Below, piece after piece: positions 24,766 through 31,343 of a DNA stretch of 64,000 bases (its first letter is position 1; each line of letters opens with the position of its first letter). The notes under the pieces are model-generated. The model worked only from the letters and a program-made list of their open reading frames with translations. It had not been told where the DNA came from and did not search any database. This DNA is from Cupriavidus necator A5-1 (GTDB lineage: Bacteria; Pseudomonadota; Gammaproteobacteria; Burkholderiales; Burkholderiaceae): contig NZ_JQLI01000008.1 in assembly GCF_000744095.1 (NCBI RefSeq), positions 806,001 to 870,000 on the forward strand, read 5' to 3'. Both the position numbers and the translations under genes were made by a program.

Positions 24766-25102
24766 AAAGCAGGCCAGGCAACCGCTGCCTGCACCGCAAG
24801 GTGCAGGGGGAGGAAAGTCCGGACTCCACAGGGCAGGGTGTTGGCTAACAGCCATCCACGGCAACGTGCGGAATAGGGCCACAGAGACGAGTCTTGCCGC
24901 CGGGTTCGCCCGGCGGGAAGGGTGAAACGCGGTAACCTCCACCTGGAGCAATCCCAAATAGGCAGGCGATGAAGCGGCCCGCTGAGCCTGCGGGTAGGGA
25001 GCTGGAGCCGGCTGGTAACAGCCGGCCTAGAGGAATGGTTGTCACGCGCCGCAAGCCGCAAGGCGGGCAGCGCGCACAGAATCCGGCTTATCGGCCTGCT
25101 TT
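24766..25102 (+). ncRNA. rnpB: RNase P RNA, class A
   Basis: This is the catalytic RNA that matures tRNA 5' ends. The P1 helix is visible as AAAGCAGGCC (24766-24775) pairing perfectly with GGCCTGCTTT (25093-25102). Conserved core segments are present: GAGGAAAGTCCGGACTCC near 24811, GGGTGAAACGCGGTAACC, AATAGGCAGGCGATGAAGCGG and ACAGAATCCGGCTTATCGG near the 3' end. Length (about 337 nt) is typical. A -10-like TAGACT lies at 24751-24756. A hairpin GACCCGG/CCGGGTC at 25118-25146 may help end the transcript. Ends are taken from P1 and may be off by a few bases. Confidence 0.95.
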
Positions 25103-25117
25103 GCTCTTCTTCGGCAT

Positions 25118-25146
25118 GACCCGGCGCCGCCACGGCTGACCGGGTC
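25118..25146 (+). terminator. Hairpin downstream of rnpB, weak terminator candidate
   Basis: GACCCGG (25118-25124) pairs with CCGGGTC (25140-25146). No T-run follows on the plus strand. It lies between rnpB and the convergent osmC-like gene. Confidence 0.35.
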
Positions 25147-25157
25147 TGCAACTTCCC

Positions 25158-25580
25158 TCAGCCTTCGACGATTTCCAGCGTGTGCGTGATCTCGGCCGTC
25201 TTGGCCAGCATGATCGACGCCGAGCAGTACTTCTCGTGCGACAGCTTGATCGCGCGCTCGACCGTGGCGGGGTTGAGATTCTTGCCGGTCACCACAAAAT
25301 GGAAGTTGATGCGGGTGAAGACCTTGGGGTCCTCGCCGGCGCGCTCGGCCTGCAGCTGCACGCTGCAGCCGGTCACGTCCTGGCGGCCGCGCTTGAGGAT
25401 CAGCACCACGTCATAGGCGGTGCAGCCGCCGGTGCCGAGCAGCACCATCTCCATCGGCCGCGGCGCCAGGTTATGGCCGCCGCCCTCGGGCGCGCCGTCC
25501 ATCGCAACGATGTGGCCGCTGCCGGTCTGGGCGACGAAGCTCATGCCGTCCGCGCCCATCCATGTTACTTTGCATTCCAT
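25158..25580 (-). CDS. OsmC family protein (peroxide-reductase-like)
   Basis: The 140-residue protein has the OsmC fold pattern, with the two family cysteines at C53 (LLGTGGCTAYDV) and C119 (LSHEKYCSAS). In OsmC/Ohr proteins these reduce organic hydroperoxides through a disulfide. The short form and the PRPMEMVLLG segment match the YhfA-like OsmC subgroup, whose physiological substrate is not settled. ATG at 25578-25580 follows AGGAA; the longer upstream reading lacks homology-like character. A -10-like TATACT on the minus strand lies at 25652-25657. An apparent small-RNA gene lies divergently upstream. Confidence 0.9.
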   Translation of the reverse strand: MECKVTWMGADGMSFVAQTGSGHIVAMDGAPEGGGHNLAPRPMEMVLLGTGGCTAYDVVLILKRGRQDVTGCSVQLQAERAGEDPKVFTRINFHFVVTGKNLNPATVERAIKLSHEKYCSASIMLAKTAEITHTLEIVEG

Positions 25581-25845
25581 TTTGTTCGTTCCTGTGCTTT
25601 GTGTTGTGAGTTTCCGGTCACAAGCGAGTGATCTCGCATCTTGCAATTCTTAGTATATGGCATCGTCAAGTTTGGGCCCGGGATGCCGATATCCTTAGGA
25701 AATCTGAGGGTTTCCTCTAATGTGACTGCTTGGTGACGCCGTCACGATGCGGCTATGTTGTTGATTTTAAACGTGATTTTAGTCGCGGGCGAAGGTTGTG
25801 CCGCTTTCCGCAATATGGAATTGCATTTCGCACTACAAATTTCAC

Positions 25846-25873
25846 TTGCATCCGGGAAAACCCCATGTATAAT
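25846..25873 (+). promoter_or_regulatory. Promoter of the candidate small RNA
   Basis: A consensus -10 TATAAT (25868-25873) is preceded at 16 bases by TTGCAT (25846-25851), or at 17 bases by CTTGCA. The region is markedly AT-rich against the local background. Just upstream, GCAAT and ATTGC (25810-25824) form a perfect five-base inverted repeat with five bases between, a possible regulator site. The predicted start point is close to 25881. Confidence 0.65.
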
Positions 25874-25880
25874 TCCAATC

Positions 25881-26040
25881 ATTGAACGACGGCGCTCACA
25901 GCGCGCCAGAGTGCGAAAGCGAAGCCTCCCGGCCAAGCCCTGCGCACCGCCCCGCAAGTCCCCCGTCGATCTCCAAGTGTCTCCTCCACCCTCCTCCTTT
26001 GGTGGATTCAAACCCAAGCTCAACAGCTTGGGTTTTTTTT
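25881..26040 (+). ncRNA. Candidate small RNA (about 160 nt) with anti-Shine-Dalgarno loop
   Basis: No gene of convincing coding character occupies this stretch. A consensus promoter precedes it and a textbook intrinsic terminator ends it. The inferred RNA has a 5' stem GGCGC/GCGCC (25891-25907), a C/U-rich middle with at least four CCTCC motifs, and a hairpin CCACC/GGTGG (25986-26005) whose ten-base loop reads CTCCTCCTTT. The loop contains CCTCCTTT, the same sequence as the 16S rRNA 3' anti-Shine-Dalgarno tail. The terminator stem is AACCCAAGCT/AGCTTGGGTT (26011-26034). By analogy with sRNAs bearing anti-SD loops, it may block ribosome binding on target mRNAs. This is inferred from sequence only; a leader attenuator of rplM is the main alternative. 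Confidence 0.55.
26011..26040 (+). terminator. Strong intrinsic terminator
   Basis: AACCCAAGCT (26011-26020) pairs perfectly with AGCTTGGGTT (26025-26034) around a CAAC loop and is followed by six more T residues. It is 267 bases upstream of rplM and has no open reading frame of its own before it, which is why a non-coding transcript is proposed. Confidence 0.9.
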
Positions 26041-26139
26041 CGCCCCTACGGTCTGGCTATACGGCCGCTGGAAAGTGCTCGAGACTGCCCCGGCTCGGCG
26101 CCGAGTCGCAACGATCTTGACGAAAAGATCAGTCTTTGC

Positions 26140-26169
26140 TTGTGCCACTGCGGCAGGCGCCAGTATAAT
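26140..26169 (+). promoter_or_regulatory. Promoter of the rplM-rpsI operon
   Basis: TTGTGC (26140-26145) and a consensus TATAAT (26164-26169) are separated by 18 bases. Transcription would start near 26176, giving a leader of about 130 nt before rplM with pairing potential (GACTTG near 26247 with CAAG, and outer GACT with AGTC). Upstream lie the palindrome CTCGGCGCCGAG (26094-26105) and GATCTT/AAGATC (26113-26130). Confidence 0.65.
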
Positions 26170-26307
26170 CGACGGCTTTTCCGTCATGCCCGCGGAAGAA
26201 GAAAGCAGGACCAGGCCAGTCTCAGGGACCGGCCACAAGACTTGCAGGGGCGAGTACAAGCCTTCGCGAGTCGGATTACGGGTACGAACCAATAGTCAGG
26301 AAAAATC

Positions 26308-26736
26308 ATGAAGACCTTTTCCGCCAAGCCTCATGAGGTAAAGCGCGACTGGTACGTGATTGACGCGACGGACAAAGTCCTCGGCCGTGTCGCCAGCGAA
26401 GTGGCACGCCGTCTGCGCGGCAAGCACAAGCCGGAATTCACTCCGCACGTCGACACGGGTGATTACATCATCATCGTCAATGCAGCCAAGCTGCGTGTCA
26501 CGGGTACCAAGGAAACGGACAAGAAGTACTATCGCCATTCGGGTTACCCGGGCGGTATCTACGAAACGACGTTCGGCAAGATGCAGCAGCGTTTCCCGGG
26601 CCGTGCCCTGGAAAAGGCTGTGAAGGGCATGCTGCCGAAGGGTCCGCTGGGCTACGCGATGATCAAGAAGCTGAAGGTTTACGCCGAAGCCGAGCATCCG
26701 CACGAAGCGCAGCAGCCCAAGGCGCTGGAAATCTAA
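26308..26736 (+). CDS. rplM: Large-subunit ribosomal protein uL13
   Basis: The 142-residue protein matches L13 throughout: MKTFSAKPHEVKRDWYVIDA, LGRVASEVARRLRGKHKPEFTPHVDTGD, the YYRHSGYPGG loop and GMLPKGPLGYAMIKKLKVY. L13 is an early-assembly protein of the 50S subunit. Twelve bases separate it from rpsI, the conserved bacterial pair. A long leader from the promoter at 26140-26169 may carry autoregulation; in E. coli L13 represses its own operon through the leader. Confidence 0.98.
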   Translation: MKTFSAKPHEVKRDWYVIDATDKVLGRVASEVARRLRGKHKPEFTPHVDTGDYIIIVNAAKLRVTGTKETDKKYYRHSGYPGGIYETTFGKMQQRFPGRALEKAVKGMLPKGPLGYAMIKKLKVYAEAEHPHEAQQPKALEI

Positions 26737-26748
26737 GGAGGCCAATCC

Positions 26749-27141
26749 ATGATCGGTAACTGGAATTACGGTACTGGCCGCCGCAAGAGCGCTGTGGCTC
26801 GTGTCTTCATCAAGTCGGGCAAGGGCGACATCGTCGTCAACGGCAAGCCCATCAAAGAGTATTTCGCTCGCGAAACCTCGCTGATGATCGTGCGCCAGCC
26901 CCTGGAACTGACCGCCCACGGCGAAACGTTCGACATCAAGGTCAACGTGACCGGCGGTGGCGAAACCGGCCAGGCCGGCGCAGTGCGCCACGGCATCACC
27001 CGTGCCCTGATCGACTACGATGCGACCCTGAAGTCGGCCCTGTCGAAGGCTGGCTACGTCACGCGCGATGCACGTGAAGTGGAACGTAAGAAGGTCGGTC
27101 TGCACAAGGCGCGTCGTCGCAAGCAGTTCTCGAAGCGCTGA
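26749..27141 (+). CDS. rpsI: Small-subunit ribosomal protein uS9
   Basis: The 130-residue protein is S9: NYGTGRRKSAVARVFI at the N-terminus, GGGETGQAGAVRHGITRALIDYD in the middle, and the basic tail KKVGLHKARRRKQFSKR that reaches the P-site tRNA in the 30S subunit. AAGGAGG at the rplM end (26736-26742) provides the RBS. An intrinsic terminator follows at 27185-27217. Confidence 0.98.
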   Translation: MIGNWNYGTGRRKSAVARVFIKSGKGDIVVNGKPIKEYFARETSLMIVRQPLELTAHGETFDIKVNVTGGGETGQAGAVRHGITRALIDYDATLKSALSKAGYVTRDAREVERKKVGLHKARRRKQFSKR

Positions 27142-27184
27142 TGCGTTTTCGCGGATCCGGTACTGCCGGATCTTGCGAAGCCGG

Positions 27185-27217
27185 AAAAAACCGCACGCTG
27201 GTCGTGCGGTTTTTTTT
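27185..27217 (+). terminator. Intrinsic terminator after rpsI
   Basis: CCGCACG (27191-27197) pairs with CGTGCGG (27203-27209), extended by A6 on the left and T8 on the right, so it can work in both directions. It separates the ribosomal operon from the bactofilin gene. Confidence 0.9.
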
Positions 27218-27398
27218 CGCCCGTCGGGGTACGAAATCGCAACAGCCTGCCGAAATAGCGGATTGGCCGCCATACTTTTGTGGGGTATCGGCTGCACGCG
27301 GATACAATCACGCCCTGTCGCCAACGGCAAGGCGTCTGCCGCCGGCGATTGCGCCCCGGCCCGCAGGGCCCGGTACGAACAAGAGAGGAGTGAGAGCG

Positions 27399-27887
27399 AT
27401 GTTGTTTTCGAAGAAGAAAGGCCTTTCGATCGATACGCTGCTCGGCGAAGACACCGCCATCGACGGCGACCTGGTGTTTGCCGGCGGCCTGCGCCTGGAC
27501 GGGCGCGTGCGCGGCAATATCATCGCGGCGCCCGGCAAACCGAGCATGCTGGTGGTCAGCGAAAAGGGCATGGTCGAAGGCGAGATCAGTGTGGGTCACC
27601 TGGTGCTGAACGGCACCGTCAAGGGTCCCGTGCAGGCCACCGACCTGCTGGAACTGCAGCCGAACGCCCGCGTGCTGGGTGACGTGCGTTATGCGGCGCT
27701 GGAAATGCACCAGGGCGCGCTGGTGGAGGGCCGCCTGATGCCGCTGGCGCAAGGCGAGATCAAGGCGCTGCCGAACGTCGTCGAGGCGGGACCGGTGACC
27801 GAAGTGACGCAAGCGGCGGATGGTGCGGCGGGCAAGGACGACGAAACTCCCGCGGACCAGTCCAGTCCCACTGAAAAGGCCGCCTGA
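27399..27887 (+). CDS. Bactofilin (polymer-forming cytoskeletal protein)
   Basis: The 162-residue protein has a short N-terminal KKKG segment, a central beta-helical bactofilin domain (about residues 15-115) with repeating V-x-G-x-(V/I) turns (DGDLVFAGGLRLDGRVRGNI, VEGEISVGHLVLNGTVKGPV, GDVRYAALEMHQGALVEGRL), and a disordered acidic/Ala tail. Bactofilins polymerise without nucleotide, often at the membrane or poles. ATG 27399 follows GAGAGGAG at a proper distance. It lies between rpsI and erpA with its own spacing on each side. Cellular role here is not deducible. Confidence 0.9.
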   Translation: MLFSKKKGLSIDTLLGEDTAIDGDLVFAGGLRLDGRVRGNIIAAPGKPSMLVVSEKGMVEGEISVGHLVLNGTVKGPVQATDLLELQPNARVLGDVRYAALEMHQGALVEGRLMPLAQGEIKALPNVVEAGPVTEVTQAADGAAGKDDETPADQSSPTEKAA

Positions 27888-27988
27888 GTGGCCTCAGACA
27901 CGCCGGGAATCCCTTGAAAACACAGGGTTTCGGCACGATCTTCCAGTAGCGCTTAGAATACAGGCGTATCTAAACAGGAGAACACCCC

Positions 27989-28357
27989 ATGAACGCAGTC
28001 GCAGAGGCACCCGTTACCGAGGACGTGCCGGCACCGTTCGTCTTTACCGACAGCGCCGCCGACAAGGTCAAGCAGTTGATCGAGGAAGAGGGCAATGCCG
28101 AACTGAAACTGCGCGTGTTCGTGCAGGGCGGCGGCTGCTCCGGCTTCCAGTATGGCTTCACCTTCGACGAGGAAGTCAACGAAGACGACACCACCATGGT
28201 CAAGAACGGCGTCACCCTGCTGATCGACTCGATGAGCTACCAGTACCTGGTCGGCGCCGAGATCGATTACAAGGAAGACATCAACGGCGCCCAGTTCGTG
28301 ATCAAGAACCCGAATGCCTCGACCACCTGCGGTTGCGGTTCGTCGTTCTCGGTCTGA
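27989..28357 (+). CDS. erpA: Iron-sulfur cluster insertion protein ErpA
   Basis: This 122-residue A-type carrier transfers Fe-S clusters to apo-proteins. The three cluster cysteines are C50 (GGGCSGFQYGF) and C114/C116 (STTCGCGSSFSV), at the family's exact spacing. The N-terminal 15 residues are an unstructured extension usual in betaproteobacteria. AGGAG precedes the ATG, and a -10-like TAGAAT lies at 27954-27959. A bidirectional terminator follows. Confidence 0.96.
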   Translation: MNAVAEAPVTEDVPAPFVFTDSAADKVKQLIEEEGNAELKLRVFVQGGGCSGFQYGFTFDEEVNEDDTTMVKNGVTLLIDSMSYQYLVGAEIDYKEDINGAQFVIKNPNASTTCGCGSSFSV

Positions 28358-28374
28358 CCCGCCCGGTCCCCAGG

Positions 28375-28400
28375 AAAAACGCAGCTTAGGCTGCGTTTTT
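28375..28400. terminator. Bidirectional intrinsic terminator
   Basis: AAAAACGCAGC (28375-28385) pairs with GCTGCGTTTTT (28390-28400). It lies between the convergent erpA and PhyH-family genes and has an A-run and a T-run on opposite sides, so it can serve both. Confidence 0.85.
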
Positions 28401-28416
28401 CTTTTGTGGCGGCGGA

Positions 28417-29214
28417 TTACCGCGCGGCGCGCCAGACCACCGGGAACCAGTCCTCGCGCATGCGTTCGCCGGTCTGCTGGCCGATGCCGGGGAAGGGCGG
28501 GGAGGTGCGCCCGGGACGCTGCATGAAACGCACGTCGTCGCCCAGGAAGCGCGCCGAGAACGCGCGCCGCCTGCCGGTGCCGGTGTTGCCCGCGGCGCCG
28601 TGCACGGTGCGGAAGTCGAACACCACCGCATCGCCTGGCTCCAGTTCCGGCGCGAGCAGCGTATGGCTGCCGTCCTCCACGTCGGGCATTTCCATGAAGG
28701 TATCGTCGCCGCCGTAGAAGTTCTCATTGCTGGCCCAGCGCTTGGGCCGCACCAACCGCGGCCAGCGGTGCGAGCCGGCCACGACGCGCAGCGTATTGGC
28801 CTGCGTCACCGGGTCCAGCGGGATCCAGTAGCTCGCGGTCTGGGTGCCATCGACGCAGTAATAGGGCAGGTCCTGATGCCACGGCGTGGGCTTGGCCGTG
28901 CCGGGCTCCTTGACCAGGATGTGTTCGTGGAACACCTGCACCGTCTGTGAGCGCATGATGCGGCCGGCGATCTCCGCCGCCGCTGACTGACGGATAAAGG
29001 CATCGAATGGCGCGATGCGCTGCCAGTTGCAATAGTCCTCGAAGAAGCGGCCGCTCTCGCCGGGCCGCACGTTCTCGATGGCAAAGGGACCGGGCTCGGC
29101 CAGGTTCTGCGCAAAGCCATCGCGCAGGCGCTCGACCCACTCCGTGAACACGCCCCGCAGCACCAGTACGCCATCGCGCTGGTAGGTCTCGATCTGTTCC
29201 TTTGTGTTGTCCAT
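28417..29214 (-). CDS. Phytanoyl-CoA dioxygenase (PhyH) family Fe(II)/2-oxoglutarate enzyme
   Basis: The 265-residue protein has the jelly-roll oxygenase features. The metal triad probably comprises H and D of WHQDLPYY plus the histidine in FRTVHGAAGN, and the arginine in RRRAFSARF would bind 2-oxoglutarate. The N-terminal segment TKEQIETYQRDGVLVLRGVF is typical of PhyH proteins (EcdE/PhnY-like members hydroxylate varied small molecules). ATG at 29212-29214 has GGAG upstream. It is divergent from a LysR gene that shares a 90-base control region. Substrate unknown. Confidence 0.87.
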   Translation of the reverse strand: MDNTKEQIETYQRDGVLVLRGVFTEWVERLRDGFAQNLAEPGPFAIENVRPGESGRFFEDYCNWQRIAPFDAFIRQSAAAEIAGRIMRSQTVQVFHEHILVKEPGTAKPTPWHQDLPYYCVDGTQTASYWIPLDPVTQANTLRVVAGSHRWPRLVRPKRWASNENFYGGDDTFMEMPDVEDGSHTLLAPELEPGDAVVFDFRTVHGAAGNTGTGRRRAFSARFLGDDVRFMQRPGRTSPPFPGIGQQTGERMREDWFPVVWRAAR

Positions 29215-29262
29215 GCCGGGGCTCCGTTTGGGGAATGCGGTCAGTATCGACACCCGGGAGGG

Positions 29263-29301
29263 ATAGGAAAAGCATATATTCCCTATGTTGCGATATAGGA
29301 A
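29263..29301. promoter_or_regulatory. Candidate LysR operator between the PhyH and LysR genes
   Basis: Three related half-sites occur: ATAGGAA (29263-29269), the inverted TTCCCTAT (29279-29286) and ATAGGAA (29295-29301). The last overlaps the ribosome-binding region of the LysR gene. The first two and the last two each form an imperfect palindrome. Spacing and position fit autoregulation plus control of the divergent gene. The core of this intergenic region is unusually AT-rich. Confidence 0.5.
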
Positions 29302-29304
29302 ATC

Positions 29305-30207
29305 ATGATTGCCTTCTCCTTCCGCCAGCTCGAATACTTCGTTGCCGCCGCCGAGCACGGCAGCATCAGCGCCGCGGCCCGTGCGCGCCATGTGTCGCAG
29401 CCGTCCGTGTCCACCGCGATCGCACAGCTTGAGGACACGCTGGGCGAGCCGCTGTTCAAGCGCCAGGTCAGCCGCGGGCTGGTCCTGACGCCGGCCGGGC
29501 AGCGCCTGCTGGGTCGTGCGCGCGACATCCTGGCGCTGGCGGCCGGCCTCACCGCCGACGATGCCGGCCCGGGCCTCAGCGGCCAGCTGTCGCTGACCTG
29601 CTTCCAGGACCTGGGGCCGTATTTCGTGCCGCGCCTGCTGGCGGGATTCCGGCAGCGCCATCCAGGCGTGTCGGTCACGCTGTTCGAAGCCGACCTCGCC
29701 ACCGTGCACCGTTCGCTGCAGGCTGGTAAGGCCGAGCTGGCGCTGACCTATGACCTCGGCCTCGACACGCGCACCGAGCGCCGCACGCTGGCGCAGCTGC
29801 CGCCCTACGCGCTCCTGCCCGCCAGCCATCGGCTGGCGCGTGGCGCGGACGTGAGCCTGGCCGACCTCGCCGGCGAGCAGCTGATCCTCGAGGACATCCC
29901 GCAGACGCGCGAGTACTTCCTGTCGCTGTTCTGGGCGCACGACCTGCATCCGACCCTGCACCAGTACACGCAGACCTTCGAGATGCAGCGCGGGCTAGTG
30001 GCGCACGGCTATGGCGTGGCGCTGTCGTGCACGCGCCCCGCCGGCGACCACAGCTACGACGGCATGCCGATCGCCTGCCTGCCGCTGCGCGAGCCGGTGA
30101 CGCCGCAGCGCGTGGTGCTGGCGCGCTCACCGGCAATGCGCGCCTCGCCGCTGGCGCAGGCGTTCATGGATTGGGTGGAGGAGGGCGGCGCAGTGCTGCG
30201 GGCGTAG
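29305..30207 (+). CDS. LysR family regulator paired with the PhyH gene
   Basis: The 300-residue protein has the LysR helix-turn-helix near residues 15-60 (GSISAAARARHVSQPSVSTAIAQLEDTLGEPLFKRQ) and a two-lobed effector domain with the typical LSLTCFQDLGPYFVPRLLAGF opening. AGGAAATC precedes the ATG. Divergence from the dioxygenase gene and the shared half-sites at 29263-29301 make it the likely activator of that gene. The effector is unknown. Its stop is three bases from the convergent anmK end. Confidence 0.92.
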   Translation: MIAFSFRQLEYFVAAAEHGSISAAARARHVSQPSVSTAIAQLEDTLGEPLFKRQVSRGLVLTPAGQRLLGRARDILALAAGLTADDAGPGLSGQLSLTCFQDLGPYFVPRLLAGFRQRHPGVSVTLFEADLATVHRSLQAGKAELALTYDLGLDTRTERRTLAQLPPYALLPASHRLARGADVSLADLAGEQLILEDIPQTREYFLSLFWAHDLHPTLHQYTQTFEMQRGLVAHGYGVALSCTRPAGDHSYDGMPIACLPLREPVTPQRVVLARSPAMRASPLAQAFMDWVEEGGAVLRA

Positions 30208-30210
30208 CGC

Positions 30211-31341
30211 TCAGCGCGGATAGATGGCGCCCAGCACGCGCGGCCCGGCGGCGCCGGTCACGGTGGGCACGTTGCCCGGCAGGCGCAGCACGCACTGGCG
30301 CGCCAGCCAGGCAAAGGCGATGGCCTCGACCTGCGAGACGGGCACGCCGTAGTCTTCGGACGTTTCGATGGCCACGCCCGGCAGCGCCTGAGCCAGCCGC
30401 GCCATCACGAAGGCGTTGCGGGCGCCGCCGCCGCAGACGACCAGGCGGCGCGCCTCGGGCGCGTGCGTGCGCACGTCGCGTGCGATGGCCTCGGCGGTCA
30501 GTGCCGCCAGCGTGGTCTGCACGTCGGCGGGTGCGAGATGTTGGAACGATGCGAGACGGGCTTCGAGCCAGCCCGGATGGAACAGGTCGCGCCCGGTGCT
30601 CTTGGGCGGCGGCGCGCTGAAATAGGGCTCCGCCAGGCACTGTGCCAGCAGCGCAGCGTCGACGCGGCCACTGGCTGCCCAGTCGCCGTTGCTGTCGAAC
30701 GGCAACCCCTGGTGGCGGTGAATCCAGTAATCGAGCAGCGCATTGCCCGGGCCGCAGTCGAAGCCGCTGACGGTGCCGCCCGCGCCGGGCAGGATGCTGA
30801 TATTGGAAATGCCGCCGATATTGCACGCGACGCGGGTCTCGGCATCGCTGCCGAACAGCGCATGATGCAGCGCCGGCACCAGCGGCGCGCCCTGGCCGCC
30901 GGCAGCCACGTCACGGCTGCGGAAGTCCGCGGCCACGTCGATGCCCGTCAGCTCGGCGAGTCGCGCCGGATGCTGGCTCTGGCGCGTGTAGCCGATGCCG
31001 TCGTACAGGCCCGGGCGGTGGCGGATGGTCTGCCCGTGCGCGCCGATGGCGCCAATCGAGCCGGCGCCGAGTTGCGCCTCGCGCAGCAGCATGGCCACGC
31101 AGTCCGCATAGACTTGTGCCAGCGCATTGGCCGCCAGCGCCTCGCGATGGATCTCGTCCTCGCCCGGCTGCTGCAGGGCGGAGAATGCCGCGCGCAGGGT
31201 TTCCGGGAACGGCTGGCTGGCGGCCGCCAGCACCGCGGGCCGCGCGCCGCTGAAATCCACCAGCACGGCATCGGCACCGTCCATGCTGGTGCCGGACATG
31301 ATGCCGATATAACGTTCGCTGCCAGTCGCGGCCAGGGTCAC
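30211..31341 (-). CDS. anmK: Anhydro-N-acetylmuramic acid kinase
   Basis: The 376-residue sugar kinase opens and phosphorylates 1,6-anhydro-MurNAc to MurNAc-6-phosphate during cell-wall recycling. The AnmK signature YIGIMSGTSMDGADAVLVDF is at residues 11-30, and GAHGQTIRHRP, ACNIGGISNISIL, FDCGPGNALLDYW and VCGGGARNAFVMARL are also conserved. Length is typical. It starts two bases before the end of the M23 peptidase gene on the same strand, so the two are cotranscribed. The amgK and murU genes at 49040-51920 handle the same sugar by the alternative route. Confidence 0.96.
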   Translation of the reverse strand: MTLAATGSERYIGIMSGTSMDGADAVLVDFSGARPAVLAAASQPFPETLRAAFSALQQPGEDEIHREALAANALAQVYADCVAMLLREAQLGAGSIGAIGAHGQTIRHRPGLYDGIGYTRQSQHPARLAELTGIDVAADFRSRDVAAGGQGAPLVPALHHALFGSDAETRVACNIGGISNISILPGAGGTVSGFDCGPGNALLDYWIHRHQGLPFDSNGDWAASGRVDAALLAQCLAEPYFSAPPPKSTGRDLFHPGWLEARLASFQHLAPADVQTTLAALTAEAIARDVRTHAPEARRLVVCGGGARNAFVMARLAQALPGVAIETSEDYGVPVSQVEAIAFAWLARQCVLRLPGNVPTVTGAAGPRVLGAIYPR

Positions 31342-31343
31342 GG

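Noticed and set aside
25755..26120. Short open frames across the candidate small RNA.
   Set aside because: They run through the promoter and the terminator hairpin, lack ribosome-binding sites and have no protein-like composition.
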